From contig NZ_ATGG01000017.1 in assembly GCF_000413855.1 (NCBI RefSeq), forward strand, positions 62,001 to 126,000: a stretch of 64,000 bases of DNA, read 5' to 3'. The notes under the pieces were generated by a model. That model was not told the DNA's origin, did no database searches, and saw nothing but the letters and a program-made list of their open reading frames with translations. The first letter of the stretch is position 1; each line of letters starts with the position of its first letter. Below are positions 52,557-62,620 of the stretch, in pieces. A program made the translations under genes and the position numbers. Source of the stretch: Acinetobacter gyllenbergii CIP 110306 = MTCC 11365. GTDB lineage: Bacteria; Pseudomonadota; Gammaproteobacteria; Pseudomonadales; Moraxellaceae.

Positions 52557-54083
52557 TTAATCTTTACGGCGCATATGCGGGAATAACAAGACATCGCGGA
52601 TACTTGGTGCATTCGCAAATAACATCACCAAACGGTCAATACCAATGCCCTGACCAGCTGTCGGCGGTAAACCATATTCCAACGCTTCAATAAAGTCGGC
52701 ATCGTAATGCATGGCTTCATCATCACCCGCATCCTTCTCGGCCACTTGTGCTTGGAATCGCTCAGCTTGATCAATCGGATCGTTTAACTCGGAGAAGCCA
52801 TTTGCCAACTCACGACCACCAATAAAGAATTCGAAACGATCTGTAATATGTGGGTTATCATCATTACGACGTGCCAATGGAGAAGTTTCCGCTGGATATT
52901 CCGTAATGAATGTTGGCTGACGTAATTGCGTTTCTACAGTTTCTTCAAATACGATGGTTTGTAACTTACCTAAACCGAATCCTGGTTTTACTTTCTCTTT
53001 CAACACATCTTGAGTGAACTTCGCCAAAAACTCACGGTCATTGACATTTTCAGGTGTAAATGTTGGGTTATGCTCAAGAATCGCATCAAACATTGAGATT
53101 TTTTTGAATGGACCTTTGAAGCTATAGACTTCTTCACCATATGGCACATCAGTAGAGCCTAAGATATCAACTGCCAATTTTTCCAGCATGTTTTCAGTCA
53201 GTACCATCAAGTCTTTATAGTCAGCATAGGCTTGATAGAACTCAATCATGGTGAATTCTGGATTATGACGTGTTGAAACCCCTTCATTACGGAAGTTACG
53301 GTTGATTTCAAAAACACGTTCAAAACCACCGACCACAAGGCGTTTTAAATACAGTTCTGGCGCAATACGGAGGTAAAGCTCCATATCCAAGGCATTATGA
53401 TGCGTTACGAATGGTTTTGCAGATGCGCCACCAGGAATCACATGCATCATCGGCGTTTCAACTTCCATGAAACGTTCATTGGTCAAAAATGCACGAATAC
53501 CTGCCACCACTTTGGCACGAATTTCAAAGGTTTTACGCGTTTCTTCGTTTACGATTAAATCTAAATAACGTTTACGATATTTCGCTTCAGTATCTGTTAA
53601 ACCATGGAATTTATCTGGAAGTGGTCGAAGTGATTTAGTGAGTAATTCAAAGCCTTCAAGGTGAACATATAAGTCACCTTTACCAGAACGCCCAATATAG
53701 CCTTCAGCCGCAATAATATCGCCAAGGTCTAAGCTTTTAATGGTTTCTAAAATGTCTGTCGGTAAACCTTTACGGTCAACATACAGTTGGATACGACCTG
53801 TCATGTCTTGGATCACGATGAATGATCCACGGTTGAGCATGACACGGCCCGCAACTTTTACATAAACTTTTTCAGCGCCTTCAATTTGCGCTTTGTCTTG
53901 GTCTTTAAATTGTTCTTGCAAATCAGCAGTGTAGTGCTCACGTTTAAACGTGTTTGGCCACGGGCTCTTACCCGTTTGTTTTGCAGTCTCTTGGATTTGC
54001 TTTAATTTGGCATGACGCTGTGCGATTAAATCGTTTTCGGAAAGTGTTTGTTCAGAAGTCGATTGAGCGTTTTGTTGCGTCAT
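52557..54083 (-). CDS. lysS: Lysyl-tRNA synthetase, class II
   Basis: 508 residues. N-terminal OB-fold ([19 protein letters not shown]), motif 1 [16 protein letters not shown], motif 2 [26 protein letters not shown], motif 3 [13 protein letters not shown]. Charges tRNA-Lys. Length normal (E. coli 505). Its own unit, ended by 52511-52543. Confidence 0.98.
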   Translation of the reverse strand: MTQQNAQSTSEQTLSENDLIAQRHAKLKQIQETAKQTGKSPWPNTFKREHYTADLQEQFKDQDKAQIEGAEKVYVKVAGRVMLNRGSFIVIQDMTGRIQLYVDRKGLPTDILETIKSLDLGDIIAAEGYIGRSGKGDLYVHLEGFELLTKSLRPLPDKFHGLTDTEAKYRKRYLDLIVNEETRKTFEIRAKVVAGIRAFLTNERFMEVETPMMHVIPGGASAKPFVTHHNALDMELYLRIAPELYLKRLVVGGFERVFEINRNFRNEGVSTRHNPEFTMIEFYQAYADYKDLMVLTENMLEKLAVDILGSTDVPYGEEVYSFKGPFKKISMFDAILEHNPTFTPENVNDREFLAKFTQDVLKEKVKPGFGLGKLQTIVFEETVETQLRQPTFITEYPAETSPLARRNDDNPHITDRFEFFIGGRELANGFSELNDPIDQAERFQAQVAEKDAGDDEAMHYDADFIEALEYGLPPTAGQGIGIDRLVMLFANAPSIRDVLLFPHMRRKD

Positions 54084-54241
54084 CTCTGCCTCGATTAAGT
54101 AAAAAATGAAGTGACATAGAATAGCAGATCACAACCCATTTTCGTATTGTTTCAACCAGACAATTCAAAAAAATCAAGATTGATCGTTTTTTGAATCTAG
54201 ATAACGCAGCAATTCACTGTCAGAAAGCGCTTACGAATGTA

Positions 54242-54679
54242 TTATTTTTCAGCCAAATGTTTCACCATGGCAAGCCCTTGATCAAAGCCTTTATTCATAA
54301 ATTCCGCATGTTCAGGTTGAATTTCCACTTCAACATGCAGTTGGGTTTCACCATTAAAATCAAACAGCATATATTTCTCTAAAGCACCCGCCCAAGCTTT
54401 CACCTCCTCACTGTCAAGATCTTCCTTGCCATCTTGAATCATTCCAAGATGTTTAAACACAATCTCTTTAGGTTCTTCTATGCTTTCAATGGTAGACACC
54501 ATGCCGTTGCCTTTACCATCACCAAAAAAAGTCTTACCACCTACTTTCCAATCGGTTTTCATGGTTGAATCGCAGGCAAAGAATTTTGTCCATGCCTGAT
54601 AACTCTCAGGTGTCCACAAAACCTCCCAAACTTTCTCTGGCGTTGCATAAATTTTTATATTATATGACAGAGTTTCCAT
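54242..54679 (-). CDS. SRPBCC/AHSA1-domain protein
   Basis: 145 residues forming one START-like fold: IKIYATPEKVWEVLWTPESYQAWTKFF at the N-terminus, WKVGGKTFFGDGKGNGMVSTI in the middle and a long C-terminal helix (MNKGFDQGLAMVKHLAEK). Bacterial AHSA1-like proteins bind hydrophobic ligands; no specific role known. Divergent from rubA. Confidence 0.88.
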   Translation of the reverse strand: METLSYNIKIYATPEKVWEVLWTPESYQAWTKFFACDSTMKTDWKVGGKTFFGDGKGNGMVSTIESIEEPKEIVFKHLGMIQDGKEDLDSEEVKAWAGALEKYMLFDFNGETQLHVEVEIQPEHAEFMNKGFDQGLAMVKHLAEK

Positions 54680-55027
54680 GCTCTATTCTCCATTTTCATT
54701 GTTGTGATTCATCATAACTTGATTCTGAATGTTTGTTTTTTATACACACTATATTCATACGATTATTCATTTTTAATTACATAAGCATTTATATTGCTGT
54801 AAAAAATTAGAGTAATTGCTCAAATAACAAGACTTTCAGATAAAATTGCCATATCGCTTTTTGAATAAATGATTAAACTCTTGCATTTACTTTACTTAAA
54901 TGGCGTTCTGCGTAAAAATCTAACTCCCGATCAACACAAGTTAGTTCTATTGCAGCGATCGTAGCGACATTATGGAATAGTTTTACTGAAAGGCAATTTG
55001 AGCATACCTATCAGTTTGGAGAGTCAC
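54680..55027. other. Divergent intergenic region AHSA1-gene / rubA
   Basis: About 350 AT-rich bases; presumably both promoters. I see no ORF, strong dyad or repeat. Confidence 0.6.
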
Positions 55028-55192
55028 ATGAAAAAATATCAATGTATCGTTTGTGGTTGGATTTACGACGAAGCAGAAGGTTGGCCACAAGACGGCATTG
55101 CAGCAGGAACCAAATGGGAAGATATCCCAGATGATTGGACTTGCCCAGATTGCGGCGTTTCAAAAGCTGATTTTGAAATGATTGAAATCTAA
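55028..55192 (+). CDS. rubA: Rubredoxin RubA
   Basis: 54 residues from ATG 55028 with GGAGAG upstream. Four Cys ligands for one iron: C6-x2-C9 ([17 protein letters not shown]) and C39-x2-C42 ([14 protein letters not shown]). In Acinetobacter it passes electrons from rubredoxin reductase to the membrane alkane hydroxylase AlkM. First of four genes rubA-rubB-esterase-oxyR, the order reported for ADP1. Confidence 0.96.
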   Translation: MKKYQCIVCGWIYDEAEGWPQDGIAAGTKWEDIPDDWTCPDCGVSKADFEMIEI

Positions 55193-55275
55193 ATAGATCG
55201 AGAAGGCCGTGACAATGATCATGGTCTTTTTTTTGCTATTGTTTGTTTTTAAATAAGAAAATATTGGAGAAGAGA

Positions 55276-56457
55276 ATGCATCCTATCGTTATCATCGGAT
55301 CAGGTATGGCGGGTTATACCCTTGCTCGAGAGTTTCGTAAACTGAGTCCTGAACAAGAACTCGTTATGATCTGCGCGGATGATGCGGTAAATTATGCAAA
55401 ACCAACATTATCCAATGCCTTCGCAGGCAATAAAGCACCTGAACAAATTGCTTTAGGCGATGCCAACAAAATGGCAACTCAACTGAATATGCGCATTGAA
55501 GCAGAAACCTGGGTGAAAGAAATCAATGCAGCAAACCACGAACTCACATTAGAAAAAAATGGTGAAACGGTTACTCAACCTTATTCAAAACTGGTGCTTG
55601 CAGTCGGTGCAAACCCAATACGCTTAGCCATTGCTGGCGATGGCAGTGATGATATTCATGTGGTGAATTCACTCATCGACTATCGTACTTTCCGTGAAAA
55701 TCTCGCAAAACGTAAAGACAAACGCGTGGTGATTCTCGGTGCGGGTCTTATTGGTTGTGAATTTGCCAACGATCTTTTGCATAGCAATTATGATGTCACC
55801 GTGATTGACCTTGCAGCACAACCTTTGGGTCGTTTATTACCAAACCACGTTGCTGAAGCCTTCAAAACCAACCTGGAACAAGCGGGTATCAAGTTCGCCC
55901 TTTCTACGACCGTTGAAAAAGTATCGAAGATCAACGATGGTGAAGACTACGCAGTCACCTTAGCCAATGGCCAAACTTTGGTTGCGGACATTGTTCTTTC
56001 TGCAATTGGTTTACAGCCAAACATTGCTTTGGCTAAAGCAGCAGACATCCAAACTAGTCGTGGCATTATTACCAATACTTTATTAGAAACCAATCAGGCT
56101 GATGTTTATGCTGTGGGTGACTGTGCTGAAGTGAATGGTACCTTGTTGCCATTTGTCATGCCGATCATGCAACAAGCACGGGCTTTGGCAAAAACACTGA
56201 GTGGTCAAACGACAGCCGTACACTACCCTGCTATGCCAGTTGCGGTAAAAACACCTGCTGCCCCATTGACCGTTTTACCCGCTCCGCTTGATGTTGATGT
56301 GAACTGGGAAACTGAAGAGTTTGATGATGGTATGTTGGCAAAAGCGGCCGACGGCGAAGGCACTTTGAGAGGATTTGTCCTACTCGGTGCAACCGCAGCG
56401 AAACAGCGTTTAACCTTAACCAAGTTGGTTCCAGACTTGATTCCTGCACAGGTTTAA
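55276..56457 (+). CDS. rubB: Rubredoxin-NAD(+) reductase RubB
   Basis: 393 residues from ATG 55276 (MHPIVIIGSGMAGYTLAREF) with GGAGAAGAG upstream. FAD-binding GSGMAG, NADH-binding VVILGAGLIGCEFA, second FAD motif DVYAVGDCAEVNG. Transfers electrons from NADH to rubredoxin for alkane hydroxylation. 83 bases after rubA. Confidence 0.95.
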   Translation: MHPIVIIGSGMAGYTLAREFRKLSPEQELVMICADDAVNYAKPTLSNAFAGNKAPEQIALGDANKMATQLNMRIEAETWVKEINAANHELTLEKNGETVTQPYSKLVLAVGANPIRLAIAGDGSDDIHVVNSLIDYRTFRENLAKRKDKRVVILGAGLIGCEFANDLLHSNYDVTVIDLAAQPLGRLLPNHVAEAFKTNLEQAGIKFALSTTVEKVSKINDGEDYAVTLANGQTLVADIVLSAIGLQPNIALAKAADIQTSRGIITNTLLETNQADVYAVGDCAEVNGTLLPFVMPIMQQARALAKTLSGQTTAVHYPAMPVAVKTPAAPLTVLPAPLDVDVNWETEEFDDGMLAKAADGEGTLRGFVLLGATAAKQRLTLTKLVPDLIPAQV

Positions 56458-56539
56458 GGTTTAAATACGGGAGTTTGCTGGAAAAGAACATCCAGCAAAC
56501 GCTCAACCAATAAGAAGAATTCAACTCGGAACAAATACC

Positions 56540-57484
56540 ATGAACAGTGCCCTTCAATTTAATGTGTCGCCTTATGCTTCATTTATGCAAGAAACCAAAG
56601 TCACTTTGGGCAATGGGATCGAGTTGCATGTTGAAATGGGGGGTAATCCTGAGCACCCAACCATCTTATTGATCATGGGCTTAGGCGCTCAAATGCTGTT
56701 CTGGCCAGATTTCTTTTGTAAGGCCTTAATTGATCAAGGTTTCCGTGTCGTCCGTTTCGATAACCGTGATATCGGTTTATCTTCTAAAATTCGTAATAAA
56801 GGAAAACGACTCAACACCATGAAACTGATGAGTCGCTTCATGTTTGGCCTTGGCAATGAAGGCGCACCATATACCCTGTATGATATGGCGGATGATGTAT
56901 CCATGCTGATTGATCAGTTAGGTATTGAGAAAACTTATATTATTGGCGCCTCTATGGGCGGGATGATTTCACAGATTGTTGCAGCAAAATATCCAGAAAA
57001 AGTAGAAAAAATCGGTTTATTATTTACCAGTAATAATCAGCCTTTTCTCCCTCCCCCTTTTCCAAAGCAACTTTTTAGCTTATTAGGAAAGCCTGAAGGG
57101 CATGATGAAGAAACCATTATTAATCACAGTTTGAATGTTTTTCGTATTATTGGTTCTCCTGGTTATGTCAATCCAGTTGAGTCAATTCAAACCATTCGTA
57201 AATTATATCGACGTAGTTTCTATCCAGCGGGTGTACTTCAACAATTTTTAGCAATATTATGTACGGGTTCTTTGTTACCATTGAACAAGACGATTACTCA
57301 GCCAACTCTGGTTGTACATGGCTCAAAAGATCGCCTATTACCACCGAGTCACGGGAAAGCTGTTGCAAAAGCAATTTCTGGTGCTAAGTTTGAATTAATC
57401 CAAGGAATGGGGCATGATATTCCTGCACATTTCATTCCACAACTTAGTGGTTTATTTGCTCACCACTTTAGATCATCACACTAG
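56540..57484 (+). CDS. estB: Alpha/beta hydrolase (EstB-type esterase)
   Basis: 314 residues. Nucleophile elbow GASMGGM, acid in HGSKDRLLP, His in GMGHDIP complete the triad; oxyanion region LIMGLGAQM. The gene sits where estB lies in the ADP1 rub operon, between rubB and oxyR. Acts on short-chain esters there; substrate here is inferred from position. Six bases before oxyR. Confidence 0.88.
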   Translation: MNSALQFNVSPYASFMQETKVTLGNGIELHVEMGGNPEHPTILLIMGLGAQMLFWPDFFCKALIDQGFRVVRFDNRDIGLSSKIRNKGKRLNTMKLMSRFMFGLGNEGAPYTLYDMADDVSMLIDQLGIEKTYIIGASMGGMISQIVAAKYPEKVEKIGLLFTSNNQPFLPPPFPKQLFSLLGKPEGHDEETIINHSLNVFRIIGSPGYVNPVESIQTIRKLYRRSFYPAGVLQQFLAILCTGSLLPLNKTITQPTLVVHGSKDRLLPPSHGKAVAKAISGAKFELIQGMGHDIPAHFIPQLSGLFAHHFRSSH

Positions 57485-57490
57485 GACACT

Positions 57491-58396
57491 ATGGCTGCAT
57501 TACCCTCATTAAGACAGCTATCATATTTAGTTACGTTGTCAGAAACTTTACATTTTACTGAAGCAGCGCGTCGTTCCTTTGTCACCCAGTCAACGTTATC
57601 GGGCGGCATCATGGAGTTAGAGCGTTTATTAGGTGGCGTCTTAGTTGAGCGTGATCGTCAAAACGTCCGTTTAACCCCCTTAGGTGAACAGGTTGTGGCT
57701 CGTGCACGGGTACTACTGGCCGATGCTCAAGACCTGATGCGTTTAAGTCGAGAAATGAGTGAACCACTAACAGGTGATTTACATCTCGGTATTATTCCAA
57801 CCATTGCACCGTTTATCTTGACGCAATTGCTCGATGAAGTTCATCAACAACTACCCAAAATCCAACTGCATCTACACGAAGCGCAAAGCGAGAAGATTGT
57901 AGAGAAACTGGAACACGGTAATTTAGATATGATCGTGCTTGCGCTTCCATTTGACACGCGTAGTTTAAAAGTCGCTGAAATTGCCAAAGAACACCTGTTC
58001 CTTGTATATAACAAGCAAGATACCAATGCAGCCAATGCAAACTCTTTAGATGATTTGGATTTATCACGTTTGATGTTACTTGAAGAAGGACATTGTCTAC
58101 GTGATCACGCACTCAGTGCCTGCCCTGTTGGCGAACGTAAAAATGATCACCGCTTAAAAGCGAGTTCATTGCCAACCTTGGTGGAGATGGTCTCTTCAGA
58201 TTTAGGTTTTACCCTGTTACCTGAGATTGCACTGAAAAACAGTATGATTCATTTCAATGAAGATATTGCAGTGAAATCAATTGAAGCCGCACCAAGCCGC
58301 ACGCTCGCTTTAGTGACGCGTAAAAGTACGCCATTGCAAAGCGAATTTGATGTGATCTTGCAGATTCTGCAGAAAATCACCGCTCATTTAACTTAA
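57491..58396 (+). CDS. oxyR: Hydrogen-peroxide-sensing regulator OxyR
   Basis: 301 residues, LysR family. HTH LHFTEAARRSFVTQSTLSGGIMELE; redox cysteines C202 and C211 in EEGHCLRDHALSACP, with the nine-residue spacing of E. coli C199/C208. Oxidation by H2O2 forms a disulfide and activates peroxide-defence genes. Last gene of the rubAB-estB-oxyR operon, linking oxidative stress control with alkane hydroxylase electron transfer. Confidence 0.95.
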   Translation: MAALPSLRQLSYLVTLSETLHFTEAARRSFVTQSTLSGGIMELERLLGGVLVERDRQNVRLTPLGEQVVARARVLLADAQDLMRLSREMSEPLTGDLHLGIIPTIAPFILTQLLDEVHQQLPKIQLHLHEAQSEKIVEKLEHGNLDMIVLALPFDTRSLKVAEIAKEHLFLVYNKQDTNAANANSLDDLDLSRLMLLEEGHCLRDHALSACPVGERKNDHRLKASSLPTLVEMVSSDLGFTLLPEIALKNSMIHFNEDIAVKSIEAAPSRTLALVTRKSTPLQSEFDVILQILQKITAHLT

Positions 58397-58404
58397 TAAA
58401 ACAA

Positions 58405-58437
58405 AAAAGCCTGTAATTAAATTACAGGCTTTTTTTC
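58405..58437. terminator. Bidirectional terminator between oxyR and dusB
   Basis: AAAAAAGCCTGTAAT / ATTACAGGCTTTTTT stem with T runs on both strands between convergent genes. Confidence 0.92.
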
Positions 58438-58455
58438 GACTTAAAATAATAATGA

Positions 58456-59478
58456 TTAAATATCTAATAAATTAACGTGTTCAACTTGCACATCGCTCAT
58501 ACGTAGACCTTGATCAAGTAATTCATCAAAATACGATTCAACCACTTTGGCTTGATCAGCCGTATTTTCAACTTTATACATATTCTGACGAAACTCATTA
58601 CTTGAACGTAGACCTTTGGTATACCAAGCAATATGCTTACGGGCGATACGACAGCCTGAATATTCACCATAGAACTGATACAGTTCTGCCAAATGCCCAA
58701 GTAATACCGTCTTAACTTCAGCAATATCTGGTGCAGCAAGATGCTCACCGGTTTTTAAGTAATGGGCAATTTCTCGAAATATCCAAGGTCGGCCTTGGGC
58801 TGCACGCCCAATCATAATCGCATCTGCCCCCGTATAATCCAGTACATATTTGGCTTTTTCAGGGCTATCAATATCACCATTGGCAATCAATGGGATATCA
58901 ATCAGTGCTTTGACCTGCTTAATCAGTTCATAACGTGCGGTATTTAAATACATATCTTCACGGGTACGGCCATGTAAGGCCAATGCCGCAATTCCAGACT
59001 CTTCGGCACGCTTTGCCACCCGTAAAATATTTTCATGGCCATTTAAAAAACCCAATCGAGTTTTTAAAGTGACTGGCACATCCACGGCCGCAACCACAGC
59101 ATCTAAAATCCGTGCGACGAGATCTTCATCTTGTAGCAATGCGGAACCCGCCAGCTTGTTACAAACCTTTTTGGCTGGACACCCCATATTGATATCCACA
59201 ATTTGTGCGCCATTCGCAACTTGGTAACGTGCCGCTTCAGCAAGTTGTTCAGGATCAGAACCCGCGATTTGTGCTGAAATTGGCGCAAGCTCGCCATCAA
59301 AATTAGCCCGATACAAGCTCTTCTTACTCATACGTAGTGTCTTGTCAGCAGTCATCATTTCACTGACTGCATGTCCTGCACCAAAGTATTTACATAGCGT
59401 CCGAAAGGGTCGATCCGTCACGCCTGCCATCGGAGCAACAATCAAATTATTTGACAGTTGATATGAACCAATATACAT
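58456..59478 (-). CDS. dusB: tRNA-dihydrouridine synthase B
   Basis: 340 residues. FMN TIM barrel: NNLIVAPMAGVTDRPFR, GCPAKKVCNKLAGSALL with the catalytic Cys, LHGRTREDMY, IANGDIDSPEKA, MIGRAAQGRPWIFREI, then the C-terminal four-helix tRNA-binding domain. Reduces uridine 17 in the tRNA D-loop. The motifs match DusB rather than DusA/C. No fis gene follows, unlike E. coli. Confidence 0.94.
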   Translation of the reverse strand: MYIGSYQLSNNLIVAPMAGVTDRPFRTLCKYFGAGHAVSEMMTADKTLRMSKKSLYRANFDGELAPISAQIAGSDPEQLAEAARYQVANGAQIVDINMGCPAKKVCNKLAGSALLQDEDLVARILDAVVAAVDVPVTLKTRLGFLNGHENILRVAKRAEESGIAALALHGRTREDMYLNTARYELIKQVKALIDIPLIANGDIDSPEKAKYVLDYTGADAIMIGRAAQGRPWIFREIAHYLKTGEHLAAPDIAEVKTVLLGHLAELYQFYGEYSGCRIARKHIAWYTKGLRSSNEFRQNMYKVENTADQAKVVESYFDELLDQGLRMSDVQVEHVNLLDI

Positions 59479-59560
59479 ATATTTTCTTACAATTTCTAAT
59501 CAACATAGTATACTTCATTCGCCCGTTCGGCTCATCTTTTTGTGCGGTGTTGTCTTCATT

Positions 59561-60769
59561 ATGAACCAATCGTTTTCGACTCGTCCTCTACTCAAAACAT
59601 TTAGCCTTTTGGCAATCAGCATAAGCTTAACGGCTTGTGGCGATAATGCTTGGTGGTCAAATAGTAAAGAACCTGAAATGAAGGCAGAACAAATTACCAG
59701 CGTTCTTCCGCCACGTGTCAATGATCGCCAATCATGGTCACAAGATATCTTTGATATCATGCAACAACTCAGTATTCCTAAGACCAAGCAGAATGTCTGC
59801 AGCATTGTCGCTGTTGTCGATCAGGAATCAAATTTTGTTGCCGACCCTGCTGTGCCTGGATTGGGTGAGAAAGCGGTCAAAGAAATCAACACCCGACTCA
59901 AAGAAAAGTTTGAAGCCAAGCTTGGGGAAACCATTGGTGGAACTGTTGCAGGCTATTTTGAGGATGTACTCAAAAACCAACCCTCACCAGAAAACAACTA
60001 CATGAGCCAAATGCGCAAAGTCAGAACCGAGCGCGAACTTGATTTACTCTATCGAGAAATTTTTGACTATATGTCGAAGCATTACCATGTCAGTGCACTG
60101 ACGGGTGCAGCCAAATTAGTTGGACAAGATATCGGCGAGAAAATGAATCCAATTACAACCTTGGGTTCAATGCAAGTGCATATTAACTATGCCAAAGAAC
60201 ATAAACGGCAAAGTGGCAATATTGCTGAACTTCGTAATGATCTCTATACCCAGTACGGCGGCTTATATTACGGTATCCACCGCTTGATGGAATACTCTGC
60301 TGGTTATGACAAAGCCATCTATCGTTTTGCCGATTATAATTCAGGTATGTATTCTAGCCGCAACGCAGCTTTCCAGAAAATGCTTGAGGTTATACAAGAA
60401 AAAGACCTTGATTTGGATGGCGACCTGTTACTTTACAATAAAGATGGCAATCCTCAATCTGCACTGAGCCAATCTGAAAAAGAAGTGATCTCAGCGTTTA
60501 CCAATAATAAAATTCTGGTGACCCCTCGTCAGATTCGTGCCGATTTAAAGAAAGAAAAAGAACAAAAGTTTGAAGATACGCAAACCTATTTAGCTGTTCA
60601 AAAACTTTATCAAAGTAAAACCAACAAAGAACCGATTTATGCAATGATGCCTGAAGTCGTTATTTCAGGCCCCAAACTGAGCCGCGACTACAACACCAAT
60701 TGGTTCGCCAGTCGCGTTAATGGACGATATGAAACATGCATGCAAAGAGCGAAACGCATAAAACTCTAA
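59561..60769 (+). CDS. DUF1615-family lipoprotein
   Basis: 402 residues from ATG 59561; an earlier GTG at 59540 spoils the signal. Lipoprotein signal LLKTFSLLAISISLTAC (lipidated Cys about 27). Conserved stretches VVDQESNFVADPAVPGLGEKA, LGSMQVHINYA and FADYNSGMYSSRNAAFQ recall lytic transglycosylase geometry (Glu in QESNF, Asn-Ser-Gly motif), so peptidoglycan cleavage is plausible. Overlaps the following HAD gene by 34 bases. Confidence 0.85.
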   Translation: MNQSFSTRPLLKTFSLLAISISLTACGDNAWWSNSKEPEMKAEQITSVLPPRVNDRQSWSQDIFDIMQQLSIPKTKQNVCSIVAVVDQESNFVADPAVPGLGEKAVKEINTRLKEKFEAKLGETIGGTVAGYFEDVLKNQPSPENNYMSQMRKVRTERELDLLYREIFDYMSKHYHVSALTGAAKLVGQDIGEKMNPITTLGSMQVHINYAKEHKRQSGNIAELRNDLYTQYGGLYYGIHRLMEYSAGYDKAIYRFADYNSGMYSSRNAAFQKMLEVIQEKDLDLDGDLLLYNKDGNPQSALSQSEKEVISAFTNNKILVTPRQIRADLKKEKEQKFEDTQTYLAVQKLYQSKTNKEPIYAMMPEVVISGPKLSRDYNTNWFASRVNGRYETCMQRAKRIKL

Positions 60770-61368
60770 ATCTTGCTTTATTTGATTTTGATGGAACACT
60801 CTATCCAAGAGACAGTTTCACAGGGTTTATTTTCTTCGCTTTATCAAAACGTCATATTGTCAAAAGAGGCTTGAAAATCCTGCCATGGATTCAAGCCTAC
60901 TATTTACGCCTCTACCCTGCGCATGCTATGCGCCCACGATTATTTCAGAGCATGTTTAAAGACATTTCTGCTGATGTTGTCGAGCAGCTCGCCCAAGAAT
61001 ATGCACTAAAGTTGATTAAACGACTTGATCAGGATTTATTACAACAACTTCAACAGCACCAACAACGCGGTGACCATATCGTGCTGGTGTCTGCTTCAGT
61101 AGACATTTACTTGGCACCCATTTGCGAATTTCTGAATATTGAACTCATCTGCACACAAACTGAAATTAAAGATGGGCTTTTAACGGGTCGTTATCGCTCA
61201 GAAGACTGTAGTCGCGAACAAAAGAAATTACGCATTTTACAGCAGTATAATTTAGCTGATTATCAAGCAATTTATGCCTATGGCAATAGTGAAGAAGATC
61301 TCGATATGCTTTCTTTGGCAGACTATCCCTATATGGTTGGGCGCGATACGACTGTTACTGTTCAATAG
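60736..61368 (+). CDS. HAD-family phosphatase (SerB-like, HAD-IB)
   Basis: 210 residues. Motif I FDFDGTLYPRD, motif II LVSASVDIYL, motif IV YGNSEEDLDMLSLA, with the alpha-helical cap (about 35-100). HAD-IB members dephosphorylate phosphoserine, phospholipid heads and other small phosphates; the substrate is open. Starts inside the DUF1615 gene. Confidence 0.88.
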   Translation: MHAKSETHKTLNLALFDFDGTLYPRDSFTGFIFFALSKRHIVKRGLKILPWIQAYYLRLYPAHAMRPRLFQSMFKDISADVVEQLAQEYALKLIKRLDQDLLQQLQQHQQRGDHIVLVSASVDIYLAPICEFLNIELICTQTEIKDGLLTGRYRSEDCSREQKKLRILQQYNLADYQAIYAYGNSEEDLDMLSLADYPYMVGRDTTVTVQ

Positions 61369-61483
61369 TCGATTGTTGAAAATCGATAGTTTGGTAACGC
61401 CTAGAAAAAAGACTATACAAGCAAATTTATTAAGCTATTATTAAATTAATATTTAACGATTTTAACAATGTTGTGAATTGACC

Positions 61484-62554
61484 ATGACCGCTTCTGCTGC
61501 ACCTCAGGCCAATATTTTAACCATTCAACAACTGAGCAAAAAATTCGGCAACCGATTTGCAGTTGATCAAGCAACTTGGTCTGCCACAAGCGGTCAGATC
61601 ATTTGCTTACTTGGGCATTCGGGCTGCGGAAAAACCACCATGCTGCGCCTCATTGCTGGCTTAGAAACACCGAGTTCAGGTTCTATTCAGCTTGAAAAAG
61701 ATACGCTTTGGGATAGCCAACAACACATTGCAGCTGAACAGCGAAATATCGGCTTAGTCTTTCAGGACTATGCGCTGTTCCCACATCTGAGTGTGCTGGA
61801 AAATGTCATGTTTGGCTTAGGTAAATTCCCGAAATCGCAACAACAAGAGATTGCCGAACAAGCTTTAACACATGTCTCGATGCATCATCATGCACAGAGC
61901 TACCCATACACCTTGTCTGGTGGAGAACAGCAACGTGTCGCATTGGCACGTGCGCTCGCACCTAAACCGCATGTTTTATTAATGGATGAGCCATTTTCAA
62001 ATCTAGATCATCGTCTACGAGACCAAATCCGCAAAAACACGATCAGCCTGTTAAAAAAAACCGCCACCACCACTGTTATTGTCACCCATGATCCAGAAGA
62101 AGCCCTGCAAATTGCAGATCAGATTATTTTGATGCATGAAGGCAAAATCATTCAAATTGGCAGCCCAAAACAACTTTATTTACAACCTGAAACACAATTC
62201 GCTGCCCGTTATTTTTCGACTCTTAATGAAATACCCACTCAGCAAAATAATCAGCAACTGAGCACATTATTTGGTTCTATCAAACTCCCGCAGCACTTAA
62301 GCCAAACTCAGCAGTCCATTCACTGCTATTTTCGACCGCATCAACTACGCATTCAGCATCAGCAATCTGAAGGCTTTTTAGCAGCAAAAGTCATTTCAAC
62401 TACCTTTATGGGACATATGCAGCAATTACATTTACAACTGAATACTGAAGCAGTTACCTTAATTGCTCAGGTTGATCACCTACAACATTTTTCAGAACAA
62501 GAAAATGTCTATGTTTCTGTTGATTTAAATACATGTTTTTACTATGCCTCTTAG
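61484..62554 (+). CDS. fbpC: Iron(III) ABC transporter ATP-binding protein (FbpC type)
   Basis: 356 residues from ATG 61484 (TTG 61478 also in frame). Walker A GHSGCGKTT, signature LSGGEQQRVALARALA, Walker B VLLMDEPFSNLD, H-loop THDPEEAL; C-terminal TOBE-like domain (about 290-355). First of fbpC-fbpA-fbpB; together they import ferric ion bound in the periplasm. No clear Fur box found just upstream. Confidence 0.9.
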   Translation: MTASAAPQANILTIQQLSKKFGNRFAVDQATWSATSGQIICLLGHSGCGKTTMLRLIAGLETPSSGSIQLEKDTLWDSQQHIAAEQRNIGLVFQDYALFPHLSVLENVMFGLGKFPKSQQQEIAEQALTHVSMHHHAQSYPYTLSGGEQQRVALARALAPKPHVLLMDEPFSNLDHRLRDQIRKNTISLLKKTATTTVIVTHDPEEALQIADQIILMHEGKIIQIGSPKQLYLQPETQFAARYFSTLNEIPTQQNNQQLSTLFGSIKLPQHLSQTQQSIHCYFRPHQLRIQHQQSEGFLAAKVISTTFMGHMQQLHLQLNTEAVTLIAQVDHLQHFSEQENVYVSVDLNTCFYYAS

Positions 62555-62620
62555 CATTTAAGCCTTAATTTGCTAGATCAGCAGCTTGCTATTCAATATC
62601 CTAAATATGAGTGAGACAAA

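Noticed and set aside
61369..61483. Fur box before fbpC
   Set aside because: AT-rich stretches around 61430-61460 do not match the 19-bp consensus well enough on either strand.
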